From assembly GCF_004342065.1 (NCBI RefSeq), contig NZ_SLZU01000001.1:496001-560000 (forward strand): DNA of 64,000 nt, in the 5' to 3' direction. The position numbers and the translations under genes are program-made. A model generated the notes under the pieces. It was not told where the DNA came from. It ran no database searches and saw only the letters and a list, made by a program, of their open reading frames with translations. The stretch is from Primorskyibacter sedentarius. Lineage in GTDB: Bacteria; Pseudomonadota; Alphaproteobacteria; Rhodobacterales; Rhodobacteraceae. This document shows positions 18,155 through 28,116 of this stretch, in pieces (the stretch's first letter is position 1; every line of letters starts with the position of its first letter).

Positions 18155-19651
18155 ATGAACGAAATCACCGCTTTCAATCCGACGGGCGCGGAGATTCAGC
18201 AGCCCGATACGATGCCGCATTCCATCGAGGCTGAACAGCAGCTTCTGGGTGCGATTCTGACCAACAACGATGTCTATGACCGGGTCGCCAGCATCATTGG
18301 GCCGCAGCATTTCTATGAACCCGTTCATGCCCGCATCTTCGAGATCGCAGCGGCACGGATCGCCAAGAACAACCTCGCCTCTCCGGTGACGCTCAAAGCG
18401 TTTCTGGAGGATGACGAAGGGCTGAAGGAGCTGGGCGGGCCGCGTTACCTGGCGACGCTGGCGGGCTCTGCCGTGGCGTCCTTTGCGATCCGTGATTACG
18501 CGCAGATGATCTATGATCTGGCCGTGCGCCGCGATCTGATCCTGCTGGGCCGCGACATCAGTTCCAAGGCCACCAAGGTCGAGATCGGATCAGAGCCCAG
18601 AGAACAGATCGTCGAGGCGGAACAGGCGCTTTATAAGCTGGCCGAACAGGGCCAGAGCGAGAGCGGGTTTCAATCTTTCCTGAAGGCCGTGACCGAGGCG
18701 GTCAATGTCGCAAACGCTGCCTATCAGCGTGACGGCGGGCTGGCGGGTATCTCTACCGGCTTGACGGATCTAGATGCCAAGCTCGGCGGTTTGCACAAAT
18801 CGGACCTTCTGATCCTCGCCGGGCGTCCGTCGATGGGGAAAACCTCGCTTGCGACCAACATCGCGTTCAACGTGGCCAAGGCATATAAACGCGGGACATT
18901 GCCGGATGGCAGCGAGGGGGCGATAGAAGGCGGTGTCGTGGGCTTTTACAGCCTTGAAATGAGCGCCGAACAGCTTGCCGGCCGTATCCTTGCCGAAGCA
19001 TCCGAAATCAGTTCGCACAAGATCCGTCAGGGCGACATGGACGAGGTCGAATTCCGCCGCTTCGTAGAGGCCGCCAAAGCGCTGGAGGCCTGTCCGCTTT
19101 ACATCGACGACACGCCTGCCCTTCCGATCTCACAGCTTGCCGCCCGTGCCCGGCGGTTGAAACGGACACATGGGCTCGACGTGCTGATTATCGACTACCT
19201 TCAGCTTGTCCGCGGCACCGGGCGTTCGGAAAACCGCGTCAACGAGATCTCCGAGATCACGATGGGCATGAAGGCCATCGCCAAGGAACTGAACATCCCG
19301 GTGATCGCCCTGTCACAGTTGTCGCGTCAGGTGGAAAACCGCGAGGACAAGCGGCCTCAGTTGTCGGACCTGCGGGAATCCGGGTCAATCGAACAGGATG
19401 CCGATGCGGTCATGTTTGTCTTCCGCGAGGAATACTACAAGGAGCGCGAAAAACCCGGCGATCACGATCTGGATGCAATGGCCCGCTGGCAGGACGAGAT
19501 GTCTCACCTTCACGGCAAGGCAGAGGTCATCATCGGCAAGCAGCGTCACGGCCCGATCGGCTCGGTCGCCCTCAGCTTCGAAAGCCAGTTCACCCGCTTT
19601 GGCAACCTCGCCAAACCGTGGCAGAGCAATAGCGGCGGCGAAGAATACTGA
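18155..19651 (+). CDS. dnaB: Replicative DNA helicase DnaB
   Basis: 498 residues from the ATG preceded by AGAGGGG; an upstream in-frame ATG at 18098 lacks support. The N-terminal DnaB domain starts MPHSIEAEQQLLGAIL. The RecA-like motor has Walker A AGRPSMGKTS, Walker B LIIDYLQL, and ALSQLSRQVE. Hexameric helicase opening DNA at the replication fork. No intein or split is visible. Confidence 0.97.
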   Translation: MNEITAFNPTGAEIQQPDTMPHSIEAEQQLLGAILTNNDVYDRVASIIGPQHFYEPVHARIFEIAAARIAKNNLASPVTLKAFLEDDEGLKELGGPRYLATLAGSAVASFAIRDYAQMIYDLAVRRDLILLGRDISSKATKVEIGSEPREQIVEAEQALYKLAEQGQSESGFQSFLKAVTEAVNVANAAYQRDGGLAGISTGLTDLDAKLGGLHKSDLLILAGRPSMGKTSLATNIAFNVAKAYKRGTLPDGSEGAIEGGVVGFYSLEMSAEQLAGRILAEASEISSHKIRQGDMDEVEFRRFVEAAKALEACPLYIDDTPALPISQLAARARRLKRTHGLDVLIIDYLQLVRGTGRSENRVNEISEITMGMKAIAKELNIPVIALSQLSRQVENREDKRPQLSDLRESGSIEQDADAVMFVFREEYYKEREKPGDHDLDAMARWQDEMSHLHGKAEVIIGKQRHGPIGSVALSFESQFTRFGNLAKPWQSNSGGEEY

Positions 19652-19656
19652 ACCCC

Positions 19657-19676
19657 GGCGGCCCAGCCGGGCCGCC
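19657..19676 (+). terminator. Hairpin after dnaB
   Basis: GGCGGCCC (19657-19664) pairs with GGGCCGCC (19669-19676), loop AGCC. There is no T-run, so it may be a transcript-end stabiliser rather than a full intrinsic terminator. Confidence 0.5.
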
Positions 19677-19784
19677 AACGCTTTGCGACCAGCGCTGCGT
19701 CAAGAATCTCCAGACAGCTGCACAGCACGCGCCATATCTCCGCCACAAAGAGCGAACGATTAATAAGCGCTGCCAGAGATATGA

Positions 19785-19860
<76 letters not shown>

Positions 19861-19985
19861 GTGGAGGGTGGTTTAGCCAAGCGCCTCGCGGGAGGCAAGC
19901 CAGTTTTTTCAGAAAGTGACAAGAACCTGCGCCAAGCCGCAAATCCCCCTTGCGCTTGGTGCGGTGCAGAGCATGTATTGGCCGC

Positions 19986-21164
19986 ATGCAGTCATTCGAA
20001 CAGTCCCCCACCGACCCCGTTTTTGTCCAGGACCCCTACCCTGCCTATGACCGCGCCCGCGCGGTTGCGCCCTTGGTGTGGTGGACCCACTACCAGATGC
20101 CCGCCGCGATGGACCATGCGACGGTGAATGCCTTGCTGCGGGATCGTCGATTCGGGCGGGAATGCCCGGCAGAGCTTGCGGGCGCGATCCCGGATCATCT
20201 GCGCGCTTTCTACGCGGTCGAGGCGCATTCCATGCTGGAGCTTGACCCGCCGCGCCACACCCGGCTGCGCGGGCTGGTCCTGCGCGGATTTACCTCGCGC
20301 CGGATCAAGGAACTGGCCCCCGAGATCGATACGCTGGCAACGCAGCTGGCCCGCGATCTGCCGCAAGGCCCGGTGGACGTGCTGGCCGCCTATGCCACTC
20401 CGCTGCCGGTGATCGTGATCGCGCGGCTTCTGGGCGTGCCGGACAACCTCGCGCCGCAGCTTCTGGCGTGGTCGAACGCGATGGTCGCGATGTATCAGGC
20501 CCGCCGCAACCGCGCGATAGAGGATGCCGCGGCAACGGCTGCGCAAGAGTTTTCGGATTTCCTGCGCGGCTATGTCGAAGAGCGCCGGGCGCAGCCAGCC
20601 GATGACCTCATCACCCATCTGATCGCAGCGGAGGAGGAAGGCGAGAAGCTCTCTACCGACGAATTGATCACGACCTGCATCTTGCTGCTCAACGCCGGGC
20701 ATGAGGCCACCGTTCATACGCTGGGAAACGGGCTGAAGGCCCTCTTGCAGACTGGAACGCAGAATGTGGCGCTGGCGGATATGGATCTCGCAGTCGAGGA
20801 GATCCTGCGCCATGACCCGCCCCTGCACATATTCACGCGCTACGCCTTGGAACCGGTCACGATCCATGGGCACGAATTTCGACGCGGTGACCAGGTGGCG
20901 CTGATGCTGGGCGCCGCGAACCGTGATCCGGCTGTCTGGGACGCAGCCGACCGGTTTGATCCGGCGCGCCCCGCGAAACCGCATACCAGCTTTGGCGCGG
21001 GCGTGCATTTCTGCGTCGGCGCCCCCCTTGCACGGCTTGAATTGCGGATCGGGTTGACGATTCTGCTGCGAATGTACCCGAACCTGCGCATGGTCGAACC
21101 GGCACGCTACGCCGATCTTTACCACTTTCACGGGCTCGAACACCTGATCGTGGAAACCACCTGA
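19986..21164 (+). CDS. Cytochrome P450
   Basis: 392 residues, the length of soluble bacterial class I P450s. The heme motif FGAGVHFCVG (cysteine ligand) is near residue 340, the I-helix shows NAGHEAT in place of the usual AGxDT, and the K-helix ExxR is read as EEILR. Needs a ferredoxin partner; none is adjacent. Start set at MQSFEQSPTDPVF, where homology begins; an upstream frame extension of 12 codons is unsupported. Substrate cannot be told from sequence. Confidence 0.92.
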   Translation: MQSFEQSPTDPVFVQDPYPAYDRARAVAPLVWWTHYQMPAAMDHATVNALLRDRRFGRECPAELAGAIPDHLRAFYAVEAHSMLELDPPRHTRLRGLVLRGFTSRRIKELAPEIDTLATQLARDLPQGPVDVLAAYATPLPVIVIARLLGVPDNLAPQLLAWSNAMVAMYQARRNRAIEDAAATAAQEFSDFLRGYVEERRAQPADDLITHLIAAEEEGEKLSTDELITTCILLLNAGHEATVHTLGNGLKALLQTGTQNVALADMDLAVEEILRHDPPLHIFTRYALEPVTIHGHEFRRGDQVALMLGAANRDPAVWDAADRFDPARPAKPHTSFGAGVHFCVGAPLARLELRIGLTILLRMYPNLRMVEPARYADLYHFHGLEHLIVETT

Positions 21165-21183
21165 CCTCTGAGGCGCAGCAGTT

Positions 21184-22152
21184 TCAGGCGGTTTCGGTCC
21201 CCTCCGGGTAGAAACAGGCGGCGGCATGCGCGGCATCGCCCAGTTCAGGACGTTCAGTTCGGCACCGGTCCTGCGCTTTCCAGCAACGGGGCGCAAAGGG
21301 GCAACCTGCGGGGATGTCCAGCGGCGAGGGCAGTTCCCCTTCCAGCTTGATCCGGTTGCGGTGCCGGGTCGGATCGGCGGACGGCGTCGCTGATAAGAGC
21401 GCCACCGTATAGGGATGGCGCGGCGCGCCAAAGACTGCCTCCTTTGATCCGCGTTCCACCGGGCGCCCCAGATACATCACCACCACATCATCCGCGACGT
21501 GCCTGACCACCGAAAGGTCGTGCGAGATGAAGAGATAGGCAAGCTCCATACGCTCTTGCAGATCCAAAAGCAGGTTCAGCACCTGGCTCTGGATCGACAG
21601 GTCCAGGGCAGACACGGGCTCGTCCAGCACCAGCAGCTTCGGCTCCAGAATCAGCGCGCGGGCGATTGCAATCCGCTGCCTCTGCCCGCCCGAGAACATA
21701 TGCGGGAAACGGTCGTAATGTTCGGGTCGCAGGCCGACCATCTCCATCATCTCGCGGGCCTTTGAGGCGCGTTCGGCTGCTGGCATGTCGGGGCGTTTGA
21801 TCTTCAGCGGTTCTTCGATGATGGACCCGACCCGGTGCCGCAGGTTGAGCGAGCCGTAAGGGTCCTGAAACACGATCTGCACCTGCGACCGCAGGCTGTC
21901 CCAGTTTTCTGGCACGCCGGGGGTGCCGCAGATGGTGAACTCCCCCGCAGTCGGTTCTTCGATCAGGGTGATCAGCCGTGCAAGCGTGGACTTGCCGCAC
22001 CCGCTTTCCCCGACCACCGCAAGCGTCTTGCCCGGATCGATGGAGAAGCTGGCCTCTGACAGGGCGCGCACGACCTGCCGCTGGCTGAACATGCCGCCGC
22101 CGCTTTCATAGTGGCGTGACAGGTTGCGGGCGGTGACGACGGGCTGGGTCAT
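21184..22152 (-). CDS. Peptide ABC transporter ATP-binding protein (DppF-like)
   Basis: 322 residues. Start chosen at the ATG that overlaps the stop of the upstream ATPase gene (ATGA) and follows GGAGGAGG. Walker [11 protein letters not shown], signature [14 protein letters not shown], Walker [14 protein letters not shown]-loop SHDLSVV. C-terminal oligopeptide-type extension with the cysteine-containing [15 protein letters not shown], typical of Opp/Dpp ATPases that bind an Fe-S cluster. Last gene of the operon. Confidence 0.93.
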   Translation of the reverse strand: MTQPVVTARNLSRHYESGGGMFSQRQVVRALSEASFSIDPGKTLAVVGESGCGKSTLARLITLIEEPTAGEFTICGTPGVPENWDSLRSQVQIVFQDPYGSLNLRHRVGSIIEEPLKIKRPDMPAAERASKAREMMEMVGLRPEHYDRFPHMFSGGQRQRIAIARALILEPKLLVLDEPVSALDLSIQSQVLNLLLDLQERMELAYLFISHDLSVVRHVADDVVVMYLGRPVERGSKEAVFGAPRHPYTVALLSATPSADPTRHRNRIKLEGELPSPLDIPAGCPFAPRCWKAQDRCRTERPELGDAAHAAACFYPEGTETA

Positions 22153-23129
22153 TGCGCCTCCTCCGTGGCGGGGGCCATGAGCGGATAGTGACACCGTGCA
22201 CGGCCCAGTTCGGGTGGTTGCACCGGCGGCAGCGTGCTGCGGCAGCGGTCATCCGCAAAGGCGCAGCGCGGTGAAAAGAGGCACCCTTGTGGCCGGTCGA
22301 ATTGCCCCGGCACAACGCCGGGAATGGTCGGCAGGCGCCGTTCGGTCGCGCGTTCCGGCAGGGCCGCCAGCAGCGCAGCCGTATAGGGGTGGTGCGGCGT
22401 CTGGAACAGGTCCTTGACCGGCTGATCCTCGACCTTCCAGCCGGCATATTGCACGGCGACCCGGTGCGCGGTTTCGGCCACGACGCCCATGTCATGGGTG
22501 ATCAGGATCAGCCCCATCCCGGCATCGCGCTGCAACCCCGTCAGAAGATCAAGGATCTGCGCCTGAATGGTCACATCAAGCGCGGTTGTCGGCTCGTCCG
22601 CGATCAACAGCTTGGGACCGCAGGCGATGGCCATCGCGATCATCACCCGCTGGTTCATCCCGCCTGACAGCTGATGCGGGAAGGCGTTCAGCCGCTTCTC
22701 CGGTGCAGGAATGCCGACCATCTCCATCAGCTCCAGCGCGCGTTTCTTGCGGGCCGCGCGGTCAAGGTTCAGGTGTTGGGCCAGTGCCTCGCGGATCTGG
22801 AAACCGACGGTGAAACAGGGGTTCAGAGAGGACATCGGCTCTTGAAAGATCATCGCGACATCGCGCCCGATCACCTTGCGCCGCGCCGAAGGTGACAGGT
22901 TGCGCAGGTCCTTGCCATCAAAGGTCAGCTCATCTGCCGTGACCGTGGCCGTCCAGGGCAGCAGCCCCATCGCCGCCAACATCGAGACAGATTTGCCAGA
23001 GCCGGATTCGCCCACGATGGCCAGCACTTCGCCCGCCTCGACAGTGACATCCACCCCGTCCACGGCGCGGAACGATCCCCCACCGGTGGCGAAATCAACA
23101 GATAGATTGCGTATGTTCAGCAGTGCCAT
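22149..23129 (-). CDS. Peptide ABC transporter ATP-binding protein (DppD-like)
   Basis: 326 residues. Walker [11 protein letters not shown], signature [15 protein letters not shown], Walker [13 protein letters not shown]. The C-terminal oligopeptide extension includes [15 protein letters not shown]. Pairs with the following ATPase gene as a heterodimer energising the permease pair DppB/DppC. Starts 4 bases after the dppC stop. Confidence 0.93.
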   Translation of the reverse strand: MALLNIRNLSVDFATGGGSFRAVDGVDVTVEAGEVLAIVGESGSGKSVSMLAAMGLLPWTATVTADELTFDGKDLRNLSPSARRKVIGRDVAMIFQEPMSSLNPCFTVGFQIREALAQHLNLDRAARKKRALELMEMVGIPAPEKRLNAFPHQLSGGMNQRVMIAMAIACGPKLLIADEPTTALDVTIQAQILDLLTGLQRDAGMGLILITHDMGVVAETAHRVAVQYAGWKVEDQPVKDLFQTPHHPYTAALLAALPERATERRLPTIPGVVPGQFDRPQGCLFSPRCAFADDRCRSTLPPVQPPELGRARCHYPLMAPATEEAQ

Positions 23130-23133
23130 GATG

Positions 23134-24036
23134 TCAGCTCCGCTTCAGCTTGGGGTCAAGCGCGTCGCGCAGCCCGTCGCCCATCAGGTTGATCGACAGC
23201 ACGGTGATCAGGATCGCCAGCCCCGGCAGGGTCACAACCCACCATGCGCGCAGAATGAACTCTCGCGCCTCGGCCAGCATGGTGCCCCATTCCGGCGTTG
23301 GCGGCTGCGCACCCATGCCAAGAAACCCGAGCGCGGCCACATCGAGGATCGCGTTGGAGAAGGACAGCGCCGCCTGCACGATGATCGGGGCCAGACAGTT
23401 GGGCAGCACGGTGATGAACATCAGCCGGGGCAGCTTTGCCCCTGCCACACGGGCAGAGACCACGTAATCGCGCGTGCGTTCGTTGATGACGGCGGCGCGC
23501 GTCAGGCGGACGTAATGCGGCTGCAGCACTACCGAAATCGCGATCATCGCGTTCAGCAAAGACGGCCCGAGGATCGCCACCAGAACCAGCGCCAGAAGCA
23601 GCGACGGAAAAGACAGGATGATGTCCATCAGCCGCATGATGACGGTATCAAGCCATTTCGGCGCAAACCCGGCAACAAGGCCAAGCAGGATGCCACCAGT
23701 CGCCGCGATGACCACCACGACCATGCCGACAAAGAAGGAAAACCGCGCGCCGTATAGCAGCCGTGACAGCATGTCCCGGCCCAGCGGGTCTGTGCCCAGC
23801 GGGAAGGTCCAGCTGCCGCCCTCTTGCCAGACGGGCGGTTGCAACGTGGCTTCGCGAAATTGTTCGGTCGCACTATGCGGCGCGATCACGTCGGCGAGCA
23901 GCGCCAGCAGGACGAGGATGCCAAAGGTCCACATCCCGATCACGGCACCGCGGTTTTCGCTGAAATACTGCCAGAACTCGGCAAGGCGGCCGGGGCGTTT
24001 GGGGGCGGTTGCGGCGGCTTCGGTCATATCGGTCAT
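23134..24036 (-). CDS. Peptide ABC transporter permease (DppC-like)
   Basis: 300 residues from the ATG overlapping the stop of the upstream permease (ATGA); a much longer open frame upstream is antisense noise within dppB. Typical DppC layout: N-terminal membrane segment ([20 protein letters not shown]), the periplasmic loop with [20 protein letters not shown], then five more segments and the EAA loop around [12 protein letters not shown]. Inner membrane. Confidence 0.92.
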   Translation of the reverse strand: MTDMTEAAATAPKRPGRLAEFWQYFSENRGAVIGMWTFGILVLLALLADVIAPHSATEQFREATLQPPVWQEGGSWTFPLGTDPLGRDMLSRLLYGARFSFFVGMVVVVIAATGGILLGLVAGFAPKWLDTVIMRLMDIILSFPSLLLALVLVAILGPSLLNAMIAISVVLQPHYVRLTRAAVINERTRDYVVSARVAGAKLPRLMFITVLPNCLAPIIVQAALSFSNAILDVAALGFLGMGAQPPTPEWGTMLAEAREFILRAWWVVTLPGLAILITVLSINLMGDGLRDALDPKLKRS

Positions 24037-25043
24037 TTGCGCGTCCGGATTCTGGGATTGATGAGCCCGTAGAGCATGTCCACGATCAGGTTGACGATCA
24101 TCACCACCACGGCGACAAGCAGCAGTCCGCCCTGCACCACCGGGTAGTCGCGGCGGAAGATGCTGTCGACCATCCACTTGCCGATACCGGGCCAGGAAAA
24201 GATCGTCTCGGTCAGGATGGCACCTGCCAGCAACGTGCCGACGGACAGGCCAATGACGGTAATGACGGGGATCATCGCGTTTCGAAGCGCGTGCAGCCCG
24301 TTGATACGCCACGGCTTCAGACCCTTGGCGCGGGCGGTGCGGATGTAGTCTTCGGACAGAACCTCCAGCATGGCGGACCGCGTCTGCCGCGCGATCACCG
24401 CCAGCGGGATGGTCGCCAGCACGATGGTCGGCAGGATCAGGTGACGAATGGCCGAGGTAAAGGCGCCGTCCTGCCCCGACAGCAGACTGTCGATCAGCAT
24501 GAAACCGGTGGGCGTGGGGAAATAGTACAGCAGCCCCATCCGGCCCGAGACAGGCGTCCAGCCAAGGTTGCCGGAAAACACGATGATCAGCAGCAGGGCC
24601 CACCAGAAGATCGGCATGGAATAGCCCACCAGCGCCGAGGACATCAGCGCCCGGTCAAAGAACTTGCCCCGGTTCACCGCCGCAATCACCCCAGCCGGGA
24701 TGCCCAGCGCAATGGCGAGGATGATGGCGCAGAGCGACAGCTCCAGCGTTGCCGGGAAAAGCGCGAAGAATTCGTCCCAGACCGGTTTCTTGGTGACGAA
24801 GCTTTGCCCCAGATCGCCTTGCAACACGCCGGTCAGGTAGTCCCAGAACTGCGTCAGCAGCGGCTGGTCGAACCCGTATTGGCGGCTTAGCTCTTCATAG
24901 CGTTCCTGCGACATGCCGCGTTCGCCCGCCATGACGATGATCGGATCGCCGGGAATGACGCGGATGAAGGCAAAGGAAATCAGCGTGACACCCACGAAGG
25001 TTACGAAAAAGGTCGCCAGCCGGGAGAAAAGAAAACGCAGCAT
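24033..25043 (-). CDS. Peptide ABC transporter permease (DppB-like)
   Basis: 336 residues. Start at MLRFLFSRL, sharing one base with the stop of the peptidase gene (TGATG). First membrane segment at residues ~9-30, a large periplasmic loop (GDPIIVMAGERG...), then the permease core with the EAA-type motif RTARAKGLKPWRI. Inner-membrane partner of the DppC-like protein. Confidence 0.92.
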   Translation of the reverse strand: MLRFLFSRLATFFVTFVGVTLISFAFIRVIPGDPIIVMAGERGMSQERYEELSRQYGFDQPLLTQFWDYLTGVLQGDLGQSFVTKKPVWDEFFALFPATLELSLCAIILAIALGIPAGVIAAVNRGKFFDRALMSSALVGYSMPIFWWALLLIIVFSGNLGWTPVSGRMGLLYYFPTPTGFMLIDSLLSGQDGAFTSAIRHLILPTIVLATIPLAVIARQTRSAMLEVLSEDYIRTARAKGLKPWRINGLHALRNAMIPVITVIGLSVGTLLAGAILTETIFSWPGIGKWMVDSIFRRDYPVVQGGLLLVAVVVMIVNLIVDMLYGLINPRIRTRK

Positions 25044-26134
25044 CAGCCGATCACCGTCAGGTCTTTGGGAAATGTCGTAAGCGAGCGGCAACCGGTTTCG
25101 GTGACAAGCACGTCATCCTCGATCCGGACGCCGAAGCCGCCCAATTGGTAGAGGCCCGGTTCGTTGGTGAACACCGTTCCTGCGGCCAGAACTTCGTGGT
25201 TGCCACGCATGATATAGGGTGCCTCGTGGACGTCCCGGCCCAACCCGTGGCCCGTCTTGGTGCGGATACGGTCGGCATAGGGCGACGCTTCGAGCACGCC
25301 GATCACCGCATCGTCAATCTGATGCGCGGTGACACCCGCGCGGGTGACCCTGTGACCCGCCTCATTGGCGGCAAGGACGGTGGCATAGACCTCTTGCGCC
25401 TCGTCCGAGGCATGACCCACGAAAAACGTGCGCGTGATATCGGCGCAGAACCCGGCCGAAATGCCGCCAAAATCGATCAGCAGCGCGTCGCCGGGCCGGA
25501 TCTGGTAATCGCTGCGGGCATGGGCATGCGGGCGGGCAGAGTTATCGGCAGCCGCAACGATGGGCGCAAAGGCCATATCATCGGCGCCGTTTGCGAAAAG
25601 CGCCCCGACGAGAATGCTTTCGACCTGTTTTTCGGTCATGCCCGCGCGGACCTGCGCGATGGTGTCGGAAAGGGCGGTTTCGGAAATGCGGATGGCTTGT
25701 TCAAGCGCGGCGATATCCGCATCCGTTTTGACGGTCCGCAGGCCCGAGATTTCGCGCTCTGCATCCACGATCTGCAACCCCGGATAGGCGGCGGCCAGCG
25801 CGTGATGGACGAAGACCCGCATCACCTGCCCCTCGACGGCAAGGCTCGTCAGCGGCAAATGGCCAGCCAGCGCGGCGAAGGCATCGCCGTAGCCGGTCTG
25901 ATCCATCCAGTCGAAGGTCTTGCCCGGAAAATCGACCTGTGCCCAGGACCCCAGTTCAAGGTTCGGCATCAGTGCCGCAGGCTCGCCCTCTGCCGGGATG
26001 ATCACCAGCTTGGGGCGCTCGTTCGTGCCGAAGGCCTGCCCCAGCGCGCGGGTAAAATTCGGCCCCGGCACAAGGCCAACAGCGTCGACGCCCAAACGGC
26101 GCGCGACGCCGCGATATTCTGCGAAACGATCCAT
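25043..26134 (-). CDS. M24 family metallopeptidase (Xaa-Pro aminopeptidase-like)
   Basis: 363 residues, no signal peptide. N-terminal creatinase-like domain, then the pita-bread catalytic domain with all five metal ligands visible: DFGG, DITRTF, the His in GHGLGRDVHE, NEPGLY, and VRIEDD. Likely cleaves X-Pro bonds in peptides brought in by the transporter it is embedded in, lying between the binding-protein gene and the permease genes and sharing a base with dppB. Confidence 0.9.
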   Translation of the reverse strand: MDRFAEYRGVARRLGVDAVGLVPGPNFTRALGQAFGTNERPKLVIIPAEGEPAALMPNLELGSWAQVDFPGKTFDWMDQTGYGDAFAALAGHLPLTSLAVEGQVMRVFVHHALAAAYPGLQIVDAEREISGLRTVKTDADIAALEQAIRISETALSDTIAQVRAGMTEKQVESILVGALFANGADDMAFAPIVAAADNSARPHAHARSDYQIRPGDALLIDFGGISAGFCADITRTFFVGHASDEAQEVYATVLAANEAGHRVTRAGVTAHQIDDAVIGVLEASPYADRIRTKTGHGLGRDVHEAPYIMRGNHEVLAAGTVFTNEPGLYQLGGFGVRIEDDVLVTETGCRSLTTFPKDLTVIG

Positions 26135-26158
26135 GAGGCTGCCTTCTTGAGGTGGCGG

Positions 26159-26180
26159 AAAGGGCCGCGAACGGCCCCTT
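26159..26180 (-). repeat. TTCG-capped hairpin between the binding-protein and peptidase genes
   Basis: On the minus strand AAGGGGCCG-TTCG-CGGCCCTTT: a stem of about 9 bp (one mismatch) with a very stable TTCG tetraloop, 23 bases after the binding-protein stop. No U-tract. It fits a stabiliser of the upstream mRNA segment or partial attenuator that lets the binding protein be made in excess. Confidence 0.65.
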
Positions 26181-26202
26181 CCCGGTCGTTGCGGTGACGC
26201 GT

Positions 26203-27798
26203 TTACTCGGCGAGGCTCACATCGGTGAAGATATGGCCGCCCAGCGGGTGCACCTTGTAGCCTTCAACCTCGGGGCGCATCGGCATGAAGACAACCGAAT
26301 GCGCGATCGTGGCCCAGGGTGCCTGCTCCTTGAAGATCACCTGCGCCTCTTCGTACAGACGCGTGCGCTCTGCCGGATCGGTCACGGTCTTGGCCTGCTG
26401 GATCAGGTCTTCGAAGGGCTGGTGGCACCACTGCGCCCGGTTTGACGCTTCGACCCCGTCACAGCCCAGCAGCACGGCCAGGAAGTTGTCGGGATCGCCG
26501 TTGTCGCCCGTCCAGCCCAGAAGAACCGCACCATCACGATCAAGCGCGCGCGAGCGTTCGAGGTATTCGCCCCATTCGTAAGACACAATTTCCACATCAA
26601 CACCGATCTCTCCAAAATCGGCCTGCATCAGCTCTGCCATGCGGCGCGCGTTGGGGTTGTATGGGCGCTGCACCGGCATCGCCCAGATCTTCATCGACAG
26701 ATCCGACACGCCCTCGGCTTCGAGCATGGCCTTGGCCGCATCGGGATCATAGGCGTCATCTTCGACCGCGTCATTGTAGGACCACATCGTCGGCGGGATC
26801 GGGTTCTTGGCGATCTCGCCAGAGCCCTGGAAGACCACGTCGATGATCGCCAGCTTGTCGATCGCCATGTTCAGCGCCTTGCGGACCTTCGGATTGTCAA
26901 AGGGCGCGACGGTGGTGTTATAGGCCAGATATCCGACGTTCAGACCTTCCTGCTGCGCGACGGTGATGCCTTCATCGTCCTGCATCGCCTGAATGTCGGC
27001 AGGGTTGGGATAGGGCATGATGTGGCATTCGCCAGCCTGAAGCTTCTGGTAGCGGACAGAAGCGTCTGGCGTGATTGCGAATACCAGATTGTCGACCTTG
27101 GGCAGACCATCAGCCCAATACTCGGCATTCTTGGCATAGCGGATCACCGCGTCCTTCTGATAGGCGACAAAGCTGAACGGCCCGGTGCCGACCGGCGCCT
27201 GATTCAGCATCTCGGGCGTGCCTGCCTCCATCATCGCATCGGCATATTCGGCCGACAGGATCGAGGCGAAATCCATTGCCATATTGGCGATGAAGGGCGC
27301 TTCGGGCCGGTTGAGCACGAATTTGACCGTCATGTCGTCGACCTTTTCGACCGACTTGATCAAATCGGGCATGGACATGGACTGGAAGTATTCCCAGGAC
27401 CCGCCGGAAACCCCGTGATAGGGGTGATCGTCCAGACGCTGGCGTTCAAACGAAAAGACCACGTCATCGGCATTGAAATCGCGCGTCGGCGTGAAGCTGT
27501 CGTTGGAATGGAATTTCACGCCGGACCGCAGGTGGAACGTATATTCCAGCCCGTCTTCGGAGGCTTCCCAGCTTTCTGCCAGACCGGGAACAACCTCTGT
27601 CGTGCCGGTCTTGAATTCGGCCAGACGGTTGTAGATCGGGTGCGATGAGGCGTCGAAGGTGGTGCCTGCGGTAAACAGCGCCGGGTCAAACCCTTCGGGC
27701 GAGCCTTCCGAGCAATAGACCAGCGTTTGCTGGGCCATGGCAGAGCCGGCCATCAATGCCGCGAACCCTGCCGAAACCATAAGTTTCTTGAGTGTCAT
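26203..27798 (-). CDS. Peptide ABC transporter substrate-binding protein (SBP_bac_5)
   Basis: 531 residues. Start at MTLKKLMVSAGFAALMAG with GGGAGATC upstream; residues 1-24 form a signal peptide cleaved after AMA. The mature part shows family 5 features: CSEGSPEGFDPALFTAGTTFDASSHPIYNRL, FHLRSGVKFH, and GTGPFSFVAY. Periplasmic, close to dipeptide-binding DppA in layout. First gene of the six-gene operon reading leftwards. Confidence 0.93.
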   Translation of the reverse strand: MTLKKLMVSAGFAALMAGSAMAQQTLVYCSEGSPEGFDPALFTAGTTFDASSHPIYNRLAEFKTGTTEVVPGLAESWEASEDGLEYTFHLRSGVKFHSNDSFTPTRDFNADDVVFSFERQRLDDHPYHGVSGGSWEYFQSMSMPDLIKSVEKVDDMTVKFVLNRPEAPFIANMAMDFASILSAEYADAMMEAGTPEMLNQAPVGTGPFSFVAYQKDAVIRYAKNAEYWADGLPKVDNLVFAITPDASVRYQKLQAGECHIMPYPNPADIQAMQDDEGITVAQQEGLNVGYLAYNTTVAPFDNPKVRKALNMAIDKLAIIDVVFQGSGEIAKNPIPPTMWSYNDAVEDDAYDPDAAKAMLEAEGVSDLSMKIWAMPVQRPYNPNARRMAELMQADFGEIGVDVEIVSYEWGEYLERSRALDRDGAVLLGWTGDNGDPDNFLAVLLGCDGVEASNRAQWCHQPFEDLIQQAKTVTDPAERTRLYEEAQVIFKEQAPWATIAHSVVFMPMRPEVEGYKVHPLGGHIFTDVSLAE

Positions 27799-28116
27799 TT
27801 GTGATCTCCCAGTTGGTTTCACTTGATCGTCTCATGCGAACTGCCCGGACGCGCCGACGCCTGTTTCGCAAGACAGATTTCTCAAGGGCAGGCCTTGCCG
27901 CGGGCGTGGGTGTGTAGGCGGGCGTTTTCGCCTGCTTACGTCGCCCAAGTCTTTGACAAAGTGTCGACACGCATTCGCAAATGCGGTCTTTGCTTCAAGC
28001 CCCCTGTAAGACCGTATGAAACTAAATTCCTGACGGGGCCGCAAGCATCCTTGTACGTGAAAATCAAAAAACGACCTCAGGTCACGTTGCAGCCGGACAA
28101 GTTGCTCCGGACCGAC
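27799..28116. other. Intergenic stretch before the peptide operon
   Basis: 318 bases without a credible gene. It holds a perfect palindrome GTGTCGACAC (27961-27970) followed by the smaller repeat GCATT-CGCA-AATGC (27971-27984), plausible operator sequences for the peptide operon. Near 28070-28090 a minus-strand GACCTGAGGTCGTTTTTT could be a weak terminator for the aminotransferase gene. I could not pick a convincing -35/-10 pair. Confidence 0.4.
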
